Assembly (NCBI RefSeq): GCF_001590865.1
Contig: NZ_BBUY01000010.1
Location: 12,359 to 61,020, forward strand
Direction: 5' to 3'
DNA length: 48,662 nt
Source: Streptomyces sp. NBRC 110611
GTDB taxonomy: Bacteria > Actinomycetota > Actinomycetes > Streptomycetales > Streptomycetaceae
Part shown: piece by piece, positions 1 through 7,912 of the stretch
Position numbering within the stretch: position 1 is the stretch's first letter
Layout: every line of letters starts with the position of its first letter
The notes under the pieces: generated by a model
What the model saw: the letters and a program-made list of their open reading frames with translations, nothing else
Databases searched by the model: none
What the model was told of the DNA's origin: nothing
Program-made: the position numbers and the translations under genes

Positions 1-148
1 GCTGATCCCGCCGCTGATCATCGGCGAGCGGGAAGTGGACCGCTTCATGGCGGCGTTCACCGCCGTCATGGACGACGCCCACAACGGCGGTGGCCTGATG
101 TGGCACTTCGGCCGGACTCTGGCCAGGCAAGCGCTGAGCGTGCGTTAG
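1..148 (+). CDS. C-terminal end of a class III aminotransferase (partial)
   Basis: Only the last 48 codons are inside the window; the frame is open from base 2 to the TAG at 146-148. The peptide has the I-P-P-L-I-I-G-E-x-E-V-D-x-F stretch followed by G-G-L-M-W-H-F-x-R-T-L, which resembles the C-terminus of PLP-dependent class III (acetylornithine/aspartate-type) aminotransferases. The catalytic lysine lies upstream and cannot be seen, so substrate and even activity are not decidable here. The gene converges on the phosphatase at 190-993. Confidence 0.6.
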   Translation, partial: LIPPLIIGEREVDRFMAAFTAVMDDAHNGGGLMWHFGRTLARQALSVR

Positions 149-189
149 GGCATCGGCGGCCGGCACAGGCCCTGGCGGGGCCGGAGGGG

Positions 190-993
190 TCAGACCAGGA
201 AGCGGTCGCGGAGGCGTTCGCGGGTGGCGGCGGCCAGCTTCAGCCCGTCGCCGAGGTAGCTCTCCGTCGAGCCCCAGGTGCGCTCGATGGTGTCGTAGGC
301 CGCCGCGAGGTAGTCGGCGTGCGCCCCGAACAGGGGGGCGAGCAGCTCCGCGACCTCCGGCGGCATCCCGGCCGTGGAGTGGTCGGAGCGGCGCAGCTTG
401 TAGCGGTGGTGCGGGTCGTTGGACTTGAGGTAGTCCGCCTCGATGGCGTCCCGCTCCACGCCGAGCGCCAGGAGGGTCACGGCCACGGAGAGGCCCGCCC
501 GGTCCTTGCCGGCCGCACAGTGCATCAGCGCTGGGACGCTGCCCTCGGCGAGGTCGTGGAGCACCCGGCTGTGGTCCTCGGTACGGGTGGTGATGATGTG
601 GCGGTAGGTCTCGGTCATCCGGCCCGCGGCCTTGCCGTCGCCGAGCGCGGCGCGCAGTTCGTCCAGTGCGCCGTCACGGACCATCGCCCAGAACTCCGCG
701 CCGTCGGCCGGGTCGGTGAGCGGAATGTTCACATGGCGCACGCCGGGCAAGGTGATATCGGGGCCTTCCAGCTTGATGTCCGCGGCGTTACGGAAGTCGA
801 AGACGGTGTGCAGCCCGAGGCCGGCCAGGAACGCCGCGTCCTCCGCCGTCGCATGGGCGAGGTGCCCGCTGCGGAACAGCAGGCCGCTCCGTACGCGACG
901 CCCGTCCACGGTCGGCAGCCCGCCCACATCGCGGAAGTTGCGGACCTCCGCGAGTCCGGGGTGGTCCTGTGGGACCTGCGGCGTCTGCGTCAC
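190..993 (-). CDS. Protein tyrosine/serine phosphatase (Y_phosphatase3 family)
   Basis: A 267-residue protein that probably dephosphorylates phosphotyrosine/phosphoserine proteins or phosphoinositides in the cytoplasm. The signature H-C-A-A-G-K-D-R-A-G is present, with nucleophile Cys159 and phosphate-binding Arg165; the N-terminal R-N-F-R-D-V-G-G motif is also typical of the family. The frame stays open upstream to 1080, but GTG at 993 is chosen because AAGGAG lies seven bases before it and because it removes a basic tail foreign to the family. It is a single gene, diverging from the SGNH hydrolase. The family is clear; the substrate is unknown. Confidence 0.88.
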   Translation of the reverse strand: MTQTPQVPQDHPGLAEVRNFRDVGGLPTVDGRRVRSGLLFRSGHLAHATAEDAAFLAGLGLHTVFDFRNAADIKLEGPDITLPGVRHVNIPLTDPADGAEFWAMVRDGALDELRAALGDGKAAGRMTETYRHIITTRTEDHSRVLHDLAEGSVPALMHCAAGKDRAGLSVAVTLLALGVERDAIEADYLKSNDPHHRYKLRRSDHSTAGMPPEVAELLAPLFGAHADYLAAAYDTIERTWGSTESYLGDGLKLAAATRERLRDRFLV

Positions 994-1251
994 GGGCGCT
1001 CCTTGCTGATTCGGCCGCCGACGCTGCTCGTCGGCGGGGCGGGGCACGTTCCGACGATACGACATGGACGCAAGGGACAATCGGGCCGTGGCGGAGGCGT
1101 GCGGGAGCGCGGTGCGGCGCTCGGGGGGGCGATGCCACGGCCGGTCTTTATTCCAGCTTGGGAAGAATTTGACCTGGTGGCATTAATCACCCCCCGTCAA
1201 CCCCTGGTTACGGTGGCGTAGGTCACTTCTCAGAGGGAAGTATGTCCTGAC

Positions 1252-2064
1252 GTGGCAGACGATTCGAAGAACATCAGCAACGGCACCTGGAGTGGCACCC
1301 CGGGGGCCATCGGGTCGTACGCAGCCGTCGGGGACAGCTTTACGGAGGGGGTCGGGGATCCCGGCCCTGACGGGGTGTACATCGGTTGGGCGGACCGGCT
1401 GGCGGTCCTGCTCTCGGATCAGCGGTCGGAGGGCGAGTTCCGCTATGCGAACCTCGCCGTCAGGGGGCGGCTCCTGGACCAGATCGTCGAGGAACAGGTG
1501 CCGCGGGCCAGGGAGCTCGCGCCTGAGCTGGTGACGTTCTGCGCCGGCGGCAACGACATCCTGCGGCCGGGCTCCGACCCGGACGCGGTCGCCGAGCGCT
1601 ACGAGGCCGCGGTGGCCGATCTCCGCCGGACGGTCGGCACGGTCCTGCTCTGTACGGGATTCGACACCCGCGACGTCCCTGTGCTCAAGCACCTGCGCGG
1701 CAAGATCGCGACGTACACGGCCCATGTCCGGGCCATCGCGGACCGGCACGACTGCCCGGTCCTGGACCTGTGGTCGCTGAAGTCGGTGCAGGACCGGCGG
1801 GCCTGGAGCGACGACCGGCTGCATCTGTCGGCCGACGGGCACACCCGGGTGGCGCTCCGCGCGGCCCAGGTGCTCGGGCTGCGGGTGCCGGCCGACCCGG
1901 ACCAGCCGTGGCCCCCGGAGACGGAGCGGTCGGCCGCCGAGGCGCGGCGGGACAACATCCACTGGGCCCGGGAGCACCTCGTACCGTGGATCGGGCGCCG
2001 GCTGCGCGGTGAGTCCTCCGGCGACCACGTCGAGCCCAAGCGCCCCGATCTGCTGCCGCTGTAG
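1252..2064 (+). CDS. SGNH/GDSL-family hydrolase
   Basis: A 270-residue esterase/lipase-like hydrolase. The blocks of the family are visible: G-D-S-F with nucleophile Ser29, the G-G-N-D block with Asn101, and D-D-R-L-H near the C-terminal end giving the Asp188/His191 catalytic pair. No signal peptide or membrane segment is seen, so it is probably cytoplasmic; such proteins in actinomycetes act on small acyl esters, but the substrate here is unknown. GTG at 1252 is used since no other start occurs near; the purine-rich GAGGGAAG at 1233-1240 is slightly far for a ribosome site, so the start is a little uncertain. It ends before a bidirectional terminator. Confidence 0.85.
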   Translation: MADDSKNISNGTWSGTPGAIGSYAAVGDSFTEGVGDPGPDGVYIGWADRLAVLLSDQRSEGEFRYANLAVRGRLLDQIVEEQVPRARELAPELVTFCAGGNDILRPGSDPDAVAERYEAAVADLRRTVGTVLLCTGFDTRDVPVLKHLRGKIATYTAHVRAIADRHDCPVLDLWSLKSVQDRRAWSDDRLHLSADGHTRVALRAAQVLGLRVPADPDQPWPPETERSAAEARRDNIHWAREHLVPWIGRRLRGESSGDHVEPKRPDLLPL

Positions 2065-2150
2065 CGCTGGGCACGGGCCGTGCCGCCGCCCGCCCGCGGA
2101 ATGACGCGGTCCGGTGTGCGGCGGGGCATGGCATGGCTTATGGCATGACC

Positions 2151-2187
2151 GAGGCCCCGATTCCGTCGACCGCGGAATCGGGGCCTC
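2151..2187. terminator. Bidirectional intrinsic terminator
   Basis: A perfect 15-bp inverted repeat (arms 2151-2165 and 2173-2187, 7-base loop) lies between the convergent SGNH hydrolase and the ATPase gene; its right arm reaches into the ATPase stop codon. It should end both transcripts. Confidence 0.8.
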
Positions 2188-2677
2188 AGCACACCGCGGT
2201 ACCGGTGTACGGCAGGTCCGCCCAGACGACCCGGCCGTGGCCGCTGTCGGCGGGCCGTGAACCCCAGCCGGCGGACAGCGCGCCGACGAGGAACAGCCCC
2301 CGTCCGCACTCCGTGTCCAGGCTGCTGGGCCGGACATGGAGTGCCGCGACGCCCGGCCCGCCCTGATCCACGACCTCTATGCGGATACGCGCCCCGGCGA
2401 GGGTGAGTTCACAGCTGACCTTCTCGCTGTCGGTGTGCCGTACCGCATTGGTGAAGAGCTCGGATACCACCAACTCCACGTCATCGCGGACCTGTTGGTC
2501 CGCTCCCCACTCGGACAGCAGCGCGCTGACGCGTCTGCGCGCCTCGGAGACGGACGTGCGTCGCGCCGGCAAGTGGAACGCGTCCTGTGAGTACCGGGCG
2601 GCGACGCCGCCACAGCGCTTTAACGAAGAAGCGTTGTTGGAGGAAGCCACGGCGCAACTATGTGCGATGTTGGTCAC
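2186..2677 (-). CDS. ATP-binding anti-sigma-factor-type regulator (HATPase_c_2)
   Basis: A roughly 163-residue single-domain GHKL ATPase of the RsbW/SpoIIAB-like group that Streptomyces carries in many copies; members bind or phosphorylate sigma factors or antagonists. The N box V-V-S-E-L-F-T-N-A-V-R-H, the G1 box V-D-Q-G-G-P-G and the G2 region G-R-G-L-F-L-V are all present. It is divergent from the XRE/DUF397 pair, the arrangement seen at WhiJ-like developmental loci. The start is uncertain: GTG at 2677, TTG at 2686 and GTG at 2650 are all possible and none has a clear ribosome site. Codon 2623-2621 is the rare Leu codon TTA, so translation may depend on the bldA tRNA. Confidence 0.85.
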   Translation of the reverse strand: MTNIAHSCAVASSNNASSLKRCGGVAARYSQDAFHLPARRTSVSEARRRVSALLSEWGADQQVRDDVELVVSELFTNAVRHTDSEKVSCELTLAGARIRIEVVDQGGPGVAALHVRPSSLDTECGRGLFLVGALSAGWGSRPADSGHGRVVWADLPYTGTAVC

Positions 2678-2686
2678 CGGTGGCAA

Positions 2687-2787
2687 GGATCAGTCTGTAA
2701 TTTGCAGAATCGTAAGTGCAGTCTGTTCGTTCTTGGTGACGACGTGACACACTGCTGATCACTGAAGTCAGTTGGAGGCGATCGGAC
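2687..2787. promoter_or_regulatory. Divergent promoter region of the WhiJ-like set
   Basis: About 100 bases separate the divergent ATPase and XRE genes and are clearly less GC-rich than the surroundings. The octamer CAGTCTGT occurs twice in direct orientation (2691-2698 and 2719-2726, 28 bases apart), a possible binding site for the XRE protein encoded next to it. No convincing -35/-10 pair could be assigned by eye. GGAGG at 2774-2778 serves the GTG at 2788. Confidence 0.35.
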
Positions 2788-3654
2788 GTGGTGGATCCAC
2801 GGTCGGCAGGGGCACCGACCGTCCTGCGGGTGGTGCTCGGCAAGCGGCTGCAGGACCTGCGCGTGAGGGCGGGGCTCTCCTTCGAGCAGGCCGCCGCGGC
2901 GCTCGATGTGACCCACGCCACGATCCGGCGGATGGAGAAGGCCGAGGTCGGCCTCAAACTCCCCTACGTCGAGAAGCTGCTGGCCACCTACGGGGTCACG
3001 GACGGGGAGGAGGTCGAAGGCTTTCTCTCCCTCGCCCGCGAGGCCAACAAACCCGGATGGTGGCACCGCTTCCGGGACGTCCTCCCCGAGTGGTTCAGCG
3101 CCTTCGTCAGCCTGGAGGGCGAGGCCGGCCTCATCCGGGCCTACCAGCCGCACTACGTCCCGGGGCTGCTCCAGACCGAGGACTACGCCACCGCCGTGCT
3201 CCGGGCCGGTATGCCGCACGCCTCCGCGGCCGACATCGAACGGATCGCCGCGCTGCGTATGGAGCGGCAGTCCCTGCTGACCCGCGACGACCCGCCGATG
3301 CTGTGGGTGGTCATGGACGAGACCGTGCTGCGGCGCCCGATCGGCGGGCCCAAGGTGATGCGCGACCAGATCACCCGGCTCATGGAGGCCACCGCGCTGC
3401 CGAACGTCCGGCTGCAGATCATGCCCTTCGCCGCGGGCCCGCACCCCGCCATGTACGGCCCCTTCCACATCTTCCGCTTTCCGATGCCGGAACTCCCCGA
3501 CATCGCCTACGCGGAGAGCCTCGTCGGAGCCGTGTACTTCGACCAGCGCAACGACGTCTCGCAGTTCCTGGAGGCCCTGGACCGGATGTGTGCGCAGGCC
3601 GCGCCGGCACACGCCACCGAGGCCGTTCTGGGTGGCTTTCGCAAGGAGATCTGA
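2788..3654 (+). CDS. WhiJ-like XRE-family transcriptional regulator (HTH + DUF5753)
   Basis: A 288-residue DNA-binding protein. Residues about 16-70 form an XRE helix-turn-helix (L-G-K-R-L-Q-D-L-R through I-R-R-M-E-K); residues about 85-275 are the DUF5753 domain, with the typical Y-Q-P-H-Y-V-P-G-L-L-Q-T-E-D-Y-A. In Streptomyces such regulators (WhiJ family) are paired with a small DUF397 protein and often an anti-sigma-like ATPase; both are here (next gene, and divergent gene at 2186). GTG at 2788 follows GGAGG. The small partner starts seven bases after the stop, so the two are probably one transcript. DNA targets are unknown; autoregulation of the intergenic region is likely. Confidence 0.9.
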   Translation: MVDPRSAGAPTVLRVVLGKRLQDLRVRAGLSFEQAAAALDVTHATIRRMEKAEVGLKLPYVEKLLATYGVTDGEEVEGFLSLAREANKPGWWHRFRDVLPEWFSAFVSLEGEAGLIRAYQPHYVPGLLQTEDYATAVLRAGMPHASAADIERIAALRMERQSLLTRDDPPMLWVVMDETVLRRPIGGPKVMRDQITRLMEATALPNVRLQIMPFAAGPHPAMYGPFHIFRFPMPELPDIAYAESLVGAVYFDQRNDVSQFLEALDRMCAQAAPAHATEAVLGGFRKEI

Positions 3655-3661
3655 ACCCCCC

Positions 3662-3940
3662 ATGGATCGCATACGCATCTACAACGGCATGCCCGCCAAG
3701 GAGCTGGGAAGCGAGGGCTGGCACAAACCGTGGAGCGGCGGAAACGGCGGTGAGTGCGTCGAGGCCATGCGGCTGTGGGACGGCCGGATCGCACTCCGCC
3801 AGTCGACCGACCCCGACGGCCCGGCGCTGATCTACACCCACCACGAGATGGTGAGCTTCATCGAGGGCGCGAAGGCCGGCCACGCCGACTTCCTGCTCGC
3901 CGCGGCCCCCGGCCGGTGCGCCGAGCGGAGCACGGCATGA
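3662..3940 (+). CDS. DUF397-domain small protein, partner of the XRE regulator
   Basis: A 92-residue protein. The W-x-x-x-W-S-G-G-N-G-G-E-C-V-E-A segment, followed by V/I-A-L-R-x-S and a final F-I-E-G-A-K-x-G-x-x-D-F-L, is the DUF397 pattern. In WhiJ-type systems the DUF397 protein is thought to modulate the adjacent XRE repressor; this is family knowledge, not shown here. It begins seven bases after the regulator and its stop overlaps the ATG of the methyltransferase (ATGA), so the three are likely co-translated. ATG at 3662 is chosen over upstream in-frame starts, which lie inside the regulator gene. Confidence 0.85.
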   Translation: MDRIRIYNGMPAKELGSEGWHKPWSGGNGGECVEAMRLWDGRIALRQSTDPDGPALIYTHHEMVSFIEGAKAGHADFLLAAAPGRCAERSTA

Positions 3941-4842
3941 GCGGCCAGGACTTCTCCGGACCGGCCCCGGACCGGCCGGCCCCCGGTTTCGGACCGTACG
4001 TCCCGGGCCCCGGGCACTCCGGCTTCTCCGCCGAGCAGATCGACACCAGCCGGCCGCACCCGGCCCGGATGTACGACTACTACCTCGACGGCCGGGACAA
4101 CTACGAGGTCGACCGGGTGGCCGCGGAGCGGGTGATCGAGGTCCACCCCCAGGTGCGGCTCAGCGCCCGCGCCAACCGGGCCTTCCTCCGGCGGGCGGTG
4201 CGGGAACTGACCGCCGGCGGCATCCGCCAGATCCTCGACATCGGCACCGGCATCCCGACCTCGCCCAACACCCACGAGGTGGCGCGCGAGACGGCCCCCG
4301 GCACCCGCGTGGTCTACGTCGACAACGACCCGATCGTCGCCACCCACGCCGGCGCCCGCCTCCTCGACACCGACCGCACCGGGTTCGCGCTCGCGGACCT
4401 CCGCGACCCCGGGGCGGTCCTGGACCACCCCACCGTCCGCGGCCTGATCGACTTCTCGCAGCCGGTGGCGCTGCTGCTGGTCGCCGTACTCCACTTCATC
4501 CGCGACGACGAGGACCCGGCCGCCCTCGTCGCCACCCTCGCCGACGCGCTCCCCGCGGGCAGCCACCTCGTCCTGTCCCACGCGACCGACGAACCCTACG
4601 AGGCATACGAGGGCGGCCGCGTCGACGAGGCGGCACGGACCGGGGTGACGGACGTCTACAAGAACTCCGCCGCGCCCCTCAACCTCCGCACCAAGGCCGG
4701 CATCGAGCCGCTCTTCGGCCCGTTCACCCTGTTGGACCCGGGCGTCGTCCGGGTACCGCTGTGGCGTCCGGACGGCCCGGTGCCCGGTGCTCAGGAGCTC
4801 AACAACACCATTTTCTACGCCGGAGTGGGCCGCAAGGGCTGA
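3937..4842 (+). CDS. SAM-dependent methyltransferase, DUF574/Methyltransf_19 family
   Basis: A 301-residue protein of a family abundant in Streptomyces. It shows the characteristic entry I-D-T-S-R-P-H-P-A-R-M-Y-D-Y-Y-L-D-G, the SAM-binding D-I-G-T-G-I-P-T loop, the acidic end of strand 2 in Y-V-D-N-D-P-I-V, and V-L-H-F-I. The substrate is unknown for the family. It overlaps the DUF397 gene by four bases, an unusual third member for a WhiJ-like pair, suggesting that its expression follows the regulator. Its stop lies 28 bases inside the 3' end of the opposing sugar kinase gene, so the two transcripts overlap tail to tail. Confidence 0.88.
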   Translation: MSGQDFSGPAPDRPAPGFGPYVPGPGHSGFSAEQIDTSRPHPARMYDYYLDGRDNYEVDRVAAERVIEVHPQVRLSARANRAFLRRAVRELTAGGIRQILDIGTGIPTSPNTHEVARETAPGTRVVYVDNDPIVATHAGARLLDTDRTGFALADLRDPGAVLDHPTVRGLIDFSQPVALLLVAVLHFIRDDEDPAALVATLADALPAGSHLVLSHATDEPYEAYEGGRVDEAARTGVTDVYKNSAAPLNLRTKAGIEPLFGPFTLLDPGVVRVPLWRPDGPVPGAQELNNTIFYAGVGRKG

Positions 4843-5906
4843 TCCTGATCCGGAAAGGGCCGATCCTGATCCGGAGCGGCATCCGAGGCCTGGGGACCGG
4901 CGTCGGGACCGGCGTCGGCGGGCGCCTCGGCCGCGCGATCGGCGGCCCGTCCGGCGGCCGGGGAATCGGTCAGCACCCCCCGGAGGTCGTCCGGCCCGAC
5001 GAGGGAGGTGTGGGTGCCCGGAGTGGTGCAGGCGTGCGCCCCCGCGACCGCAGCCAGGCGCGCACAGTCCTCGAAGGGCCGGCCGGCCAGCCGGCTGTAG
5101 AGGAAGCCGCTGGTGAAGGCGTCGCCGGCGCCGTTGCTGTCCACGACGGGGCCGGGCGGCGGCGCGGCGGGTACCAGCCGCGGGGTGCGGTCGTCGGGGG
5201 TGAGGAGGTAGGCGCCGCCCGCACCGGCGGTGGCCACCACCGCCTCCGCACGGCCGTTGCGGAGGATGTCCCGCATGACCGAACCGATCCGTTCACCCGC
5301 CCCGGCGGTGCTGAGGAACACCAGATCCGAGCGGAGCGCGAAGTCGCGGTGATGCTCCGTCAGGCCGTCCCAGTCGTGCAGATCGGTGGAGACGGGAATA
5401 CCGAGCGCCTCGATGTCGTCGTAGAGGAAGCGGGCGAAGTGCGTGATCGAGAGGTGCACATGCCGGGCCCGGCCGAGGAGCGGGAGGTAGTGCTCGGGCG
5501 GCATCCGTAGGTCGTGCGGGTCGCGGGCGTCGTGGAAGGACATCCGCCGGCCGTCGGCCGCGACGAGATTGACCGCGCGCCGGGTGCCGTGCGGTGAGGT
5601 CAGCGGGCGGAAGTCGACGCCGGTGCCGGCCAGCCGCTCGCGGACCAGGCTGCCGGGGTGGTCGTCGCCGATGAAGTCCACGAGTCCGGTGGCCAGCCCG
5701 AGTGCGGCGCAGCCCAGCGCGACACCGGTGCCGGTGTGCCCGGCGCCTTCGTGGATGGGCCGGACCGGGTGGGAATCGGCGAGCGGTACGGGCAGCGCGC
5801 CGACCGGCACGGTGATGTCCACCCCGGTCCCGCCGACGACCAGTACGTCATACGCGCCCTGCGCGTCCGGTGCGGCATGCGGCTCGGAAACCTGCTGGAA
5901 TGTCAC
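4815..5906 (-). CDS. PfkB-family carbohydrate kinase
   Basis: A 363-residue ribokinase-fold kinase that phosphorylates a sugar or nucleoside with ATP. The N-terminal G-G-T-G-V-D-I, the substrate-lid region G-A-G-H-T-G-T-G-V-A-L-G and the catalytic anion-hole motif D-S-N-G-A-G-D-A-F (PfkB signature 2, Asp as base) are visible. The frame runs far upstream, but GTG at 5906 is preceded by AAGGA and fits the family start. The last 45 residues are an Ala/Asp/Pro-rich low-complexity tail with a D-Q-D-R/Q-P repeat, not part of the fold. Substrate cannot be inferred; adjacent genes give no sugar pathway. Confidence 0.85.
   Translation of the reverse strand: MTFQQVSEPHAAPDAQGAYDVLVVGGTGVDITVPVGALPVPLADSHPVRPIHEGAGHTGTGVALGCAALGLATGLVDFIGDDHPGSLVRERLAGTGVDFRPLTSPHGTRRAVNLVAADGRRMSFHDARDPHDLRMPPEHYLPLLGRARHVHLSITHFARFLYDDIEALGIPVSTDLHDWDGLTEHHRDFALRSDLVFLSTAGAGERIGSVMRDILRNGRAEAVVATAGAGGAYLLTPDDRTPRLVPAAPPPGPVVDSNGAGDAFTSGFLYSRLAGRPFEDCARLAAVAGAHACTTPGTHTSLVGPDDLRGVLTDSPAAGRAADRAAEAPADAGPDAGPQASDAAPDQDRPFPDQDQPLRPTPA
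4841..4875. repeat. Short tandem repeat at overlapping 3' ends
   Basis: The 14-mer GATCCTGATCCGGA occurs at 4841-4854 and 4862-4875, a 21-base period. It encodes the repeated D-Q-D tail of the kinase and starts on the stop codon of the opposing methyltransferase. Confidence 0.75.
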
Positions 5907-6230
5907 AAGCGTCCTTGAATCCTGGCTGGTGAGAGGAGTCCCCTGCGGGTGAGAGCGTCGGCGGACGACGGACGTCCGCTGCCGGGAGTCTAGACCCAGG
6001 CGCGCCTCATACCGGGATGTCAGGGACCGGGGTGGCAGCGGCCGGCCGCGCGGGCGCGGGCCGGCGGCCGGGCGACCGCGCGGAACGCGCCGCGCGCGTC
6101 GACTCCGTTGGCGGGAGGGGGCGTTGACACCCTGTCGGCGGCGCTGGAGGGTGTGATCCGGAAGCGGCCACGGAGCACGTGAGCGGTCCGTCCGGCGGCC
6201 GGAGGGGCCCGCGGGGGAAGCGAGGTAGAG
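5907..6230. other. Divergent intergenic region, kinase / FAD enzyme
   Basis: 324 bases with no credible gene. It must hold the promoters of both divergent genes. TTGACA at 6124-6129 on the plus strand is a possible -35 for the FAD gene, but the matching -10 is poor. GC-rich imperfect inverted repeats of GCCGG type occupy 6045-6080. A GAGGT ribosome site precedes ATG 6231. Confidence 0.35.
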
Positions 6231-7637
6231 ATGGCAGAGCACTCCAATGGCGGGCGCACCGCGATCGTGATCGGCGGGGGACTCGCCGGGATGCTGGCCG
6301 TCACCGCCCTGGTGGGTCACGTCGACGCGATCACGGTCGTCGAGCGTGACCGGTACCCGCAGGGGCGGACCTTCCGCAAGGGAGTCCCGCAGGCCCGCCA
6401 TCTGCACGTCCTGCTCACCGGCGGCCAGCACGCGCTGGACGAACTGCTGCCCGGCACGCTCGCCGCGCTCACCGACGCGGGCGCGCGCACCCTGTGCATG
6501 CCGCGCGATCTGATCACCTGTATGGCCACCGGATGGCAGCGCCGCTTCCACGAGCCGCGCCACAGCCTCCTCAGCATCACCCGCCCGGTCCTGGACGCGG
6601 TGGTACGCGAGCGCGCGCTGGCGGCGGCCGTGGCATCGCCCACCCGGGTCGACGTCCTGGAGGCGACCGAGGCCGTCGGCCTGACCGGAGACGCCGGCCG
6701 GGTGACCGGGGTACGGGTACGGCCGCGGGACGGCGCCCAGGGCGCGCGGACCGTACGGGAGCTGCCGGCGGAGCTGGTGGTGGACGCCTCGGGCCGTGGC
6801 TCCCGCGCCCCCCAGTGGTTCGCCGAACTGGGCCGGAGCGCACCCCGGGAGGAGACCGTGGACGCCGGACTCGCCTACGTCACCCGGATGTACCGCCCCA
6901 AGGACCCGGCCACCGCCCCCGATGCCGGCATCAATATCCCGGGCTGGGCCGAAAGCCCGCGCGGTGCCGTCTACGTACCGGTCGAGGACGGCAACTGGCT
7001 GCTGACCATGTCCGGGGTGCGCGGCCACCATCCGCCCACCGACGAGGCCGGGTTCACCACCTTCAGCGCCACGGTCGGCGACCCGTATATCCACGAGCTG
7101 CTGGCCCGGGCCGAGCCGCTCTCACCGGTGCACGGCTTCCGCGACACCTGCAACCGCCGCCGGCACTACGAGCGCCCCGGCGCCCTGCCCGAGGGGTTCC
7201 TCGTCCTGGGGGACGCCGGCTGCACTTTCAACCCCGTGTACGGCCAGGGGATGTCGGTCGCCGCGATCGGCGCGCTGGCGGTACGCCGGACGCTCGCGGC
7301 CGGAGGCGGACTGCGCCCCGGGACCGCCGCCAGGGCACAGCGCGCGGTGGCCCGTGCCGCGCAGACCGCCTGGGTCACCGCGGCCGGCGCGGACCGGCCG
7401 TACGCCCGCCCCGAGGACGGCAGGGCGAGCCTGGTCGAGCGGCTGAACATGCGGTACCTCGAACGGTTCCTGGCCCGTGCCGCCATCGACCCGGTCGTCG
7501 GCGCGGCCTTCCGTGACGTCTTCTGCCTCACCGCCCCGTCCGCCCGGCTCGTCGCCCCGCGCATCCTGCTGCGCACCCTTTTCCTGCCGCGCCGCCCTGC
7601 CCACTCCACCCCGCCGCTGACCGTCGAGACGGTGTAA
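6231..7637 (+). CDS. FAD-dependent monooxygenase-like oxidoreductase
   Basis: A 468-residue flavoprotein of the PHBH/squalene-epoxidase-like group. The Rossmann loop I-V-I-G-G-G-L-A-G-M sits at residues about 12-21, an E-R-D-R-Y acidic end of strand 2 follows near residue 38, the conserved R-H-L-H at about 57, and the second FAD motif V-L-G-D-A-G-C-T-F-N-P-V-Y-G-Q-G-M at about 326. The family includes geranylgeranyl-reductase-like and halogenase-like enzymes; the L-L-T-G-G-Q, V-V-D-A-S-G-R-G-S-R and N-P-V-Y-G-Q-G-M pattern matches an uncharacterised FAD-binding group common in actinomycetes. No secondary-metabolite cluster surrounds it, so a substrate cannot be proposed. Confidence 0.85.
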   Translation: MAEHSNGGRTAIVIGGGLAGMLAVTALVGHVDAITVVERDRYPQGRTFRKGVPQARHLHVLLTGGQHALDELLPGTLAALTDAGARTLCMPRDLITCMATGWQRRFHEPRHSLLSITRPVLDAVVRERALAAAVASPTRVDVLEATEAVGLTGDAGRVTGVRVRPRDGAQGARTVRELPAELVVDASGRGSRAPQWFAELGRSAPREETVDAGLAYVTRMYRPKDPATAPDAGINIPGWAESPRGAVYVPVEDGNWLLTMSGVRGHHPPTDEAGFTTFSATVGDPYIHELLARAEPLSPVHGFRDTCNRRRHYERPGALPEGFLVLGDAGCTFNPVYGQGMSVAAIGALAVRRTLAAGGGLRPGTAARAQRAVARAAQTAWVTAAGADRPYARPEDGRASLVERLNMRYLERFLARAAIDPVVGAAFRDVFCLTAPSARLVAPRILLRTLFLPRRPAHSTPPLTVETV

Positions 7638-7669
7638 GGGGGGCGCACGAGACGGCGTAAGGGGGCGCA
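7625..7669. repeat. Tandem duplication across a stop codon
   Basis: A 23-base unit (7625-7647) containing the last codons and TAA of the FAD gene is followed at once by a 22-base near-copy (7648-7669) that also contains TAA. It looks like a recent slippage duplication of the gene end. Confidence 0.8.
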
Positions 7670-7912
7670 TCCGCCGTCGCCCGCCGTGCGCGGTGGCCGC
7701 GCTCGGAATGTTCCGGCCGGTCGCGTGGTTGTCGTCCGCGGGTGATGGTGGTGACGTCCGGGTGTCGTGGTGCGGGAGACCGTACGGCGCCTCCCGGTGC
7801 GGGCTGATCGCCGGGTGCGCCGGCGCTTTTGGGGCGCCGCCCGGCCGGTGTGCCGGAACCCACCGCTCCCGCGGCGCGTTCACTTCGCGACCGCCCCGAC
7901 CATGGAGGTGCT

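Noticed and set aside
100..1221. 373-codon plus-strand frame opposite the phosphatase
   Set aside because: The phosphatase on the other strand has catalytic motifs and a ribosome site; this frame has neither.
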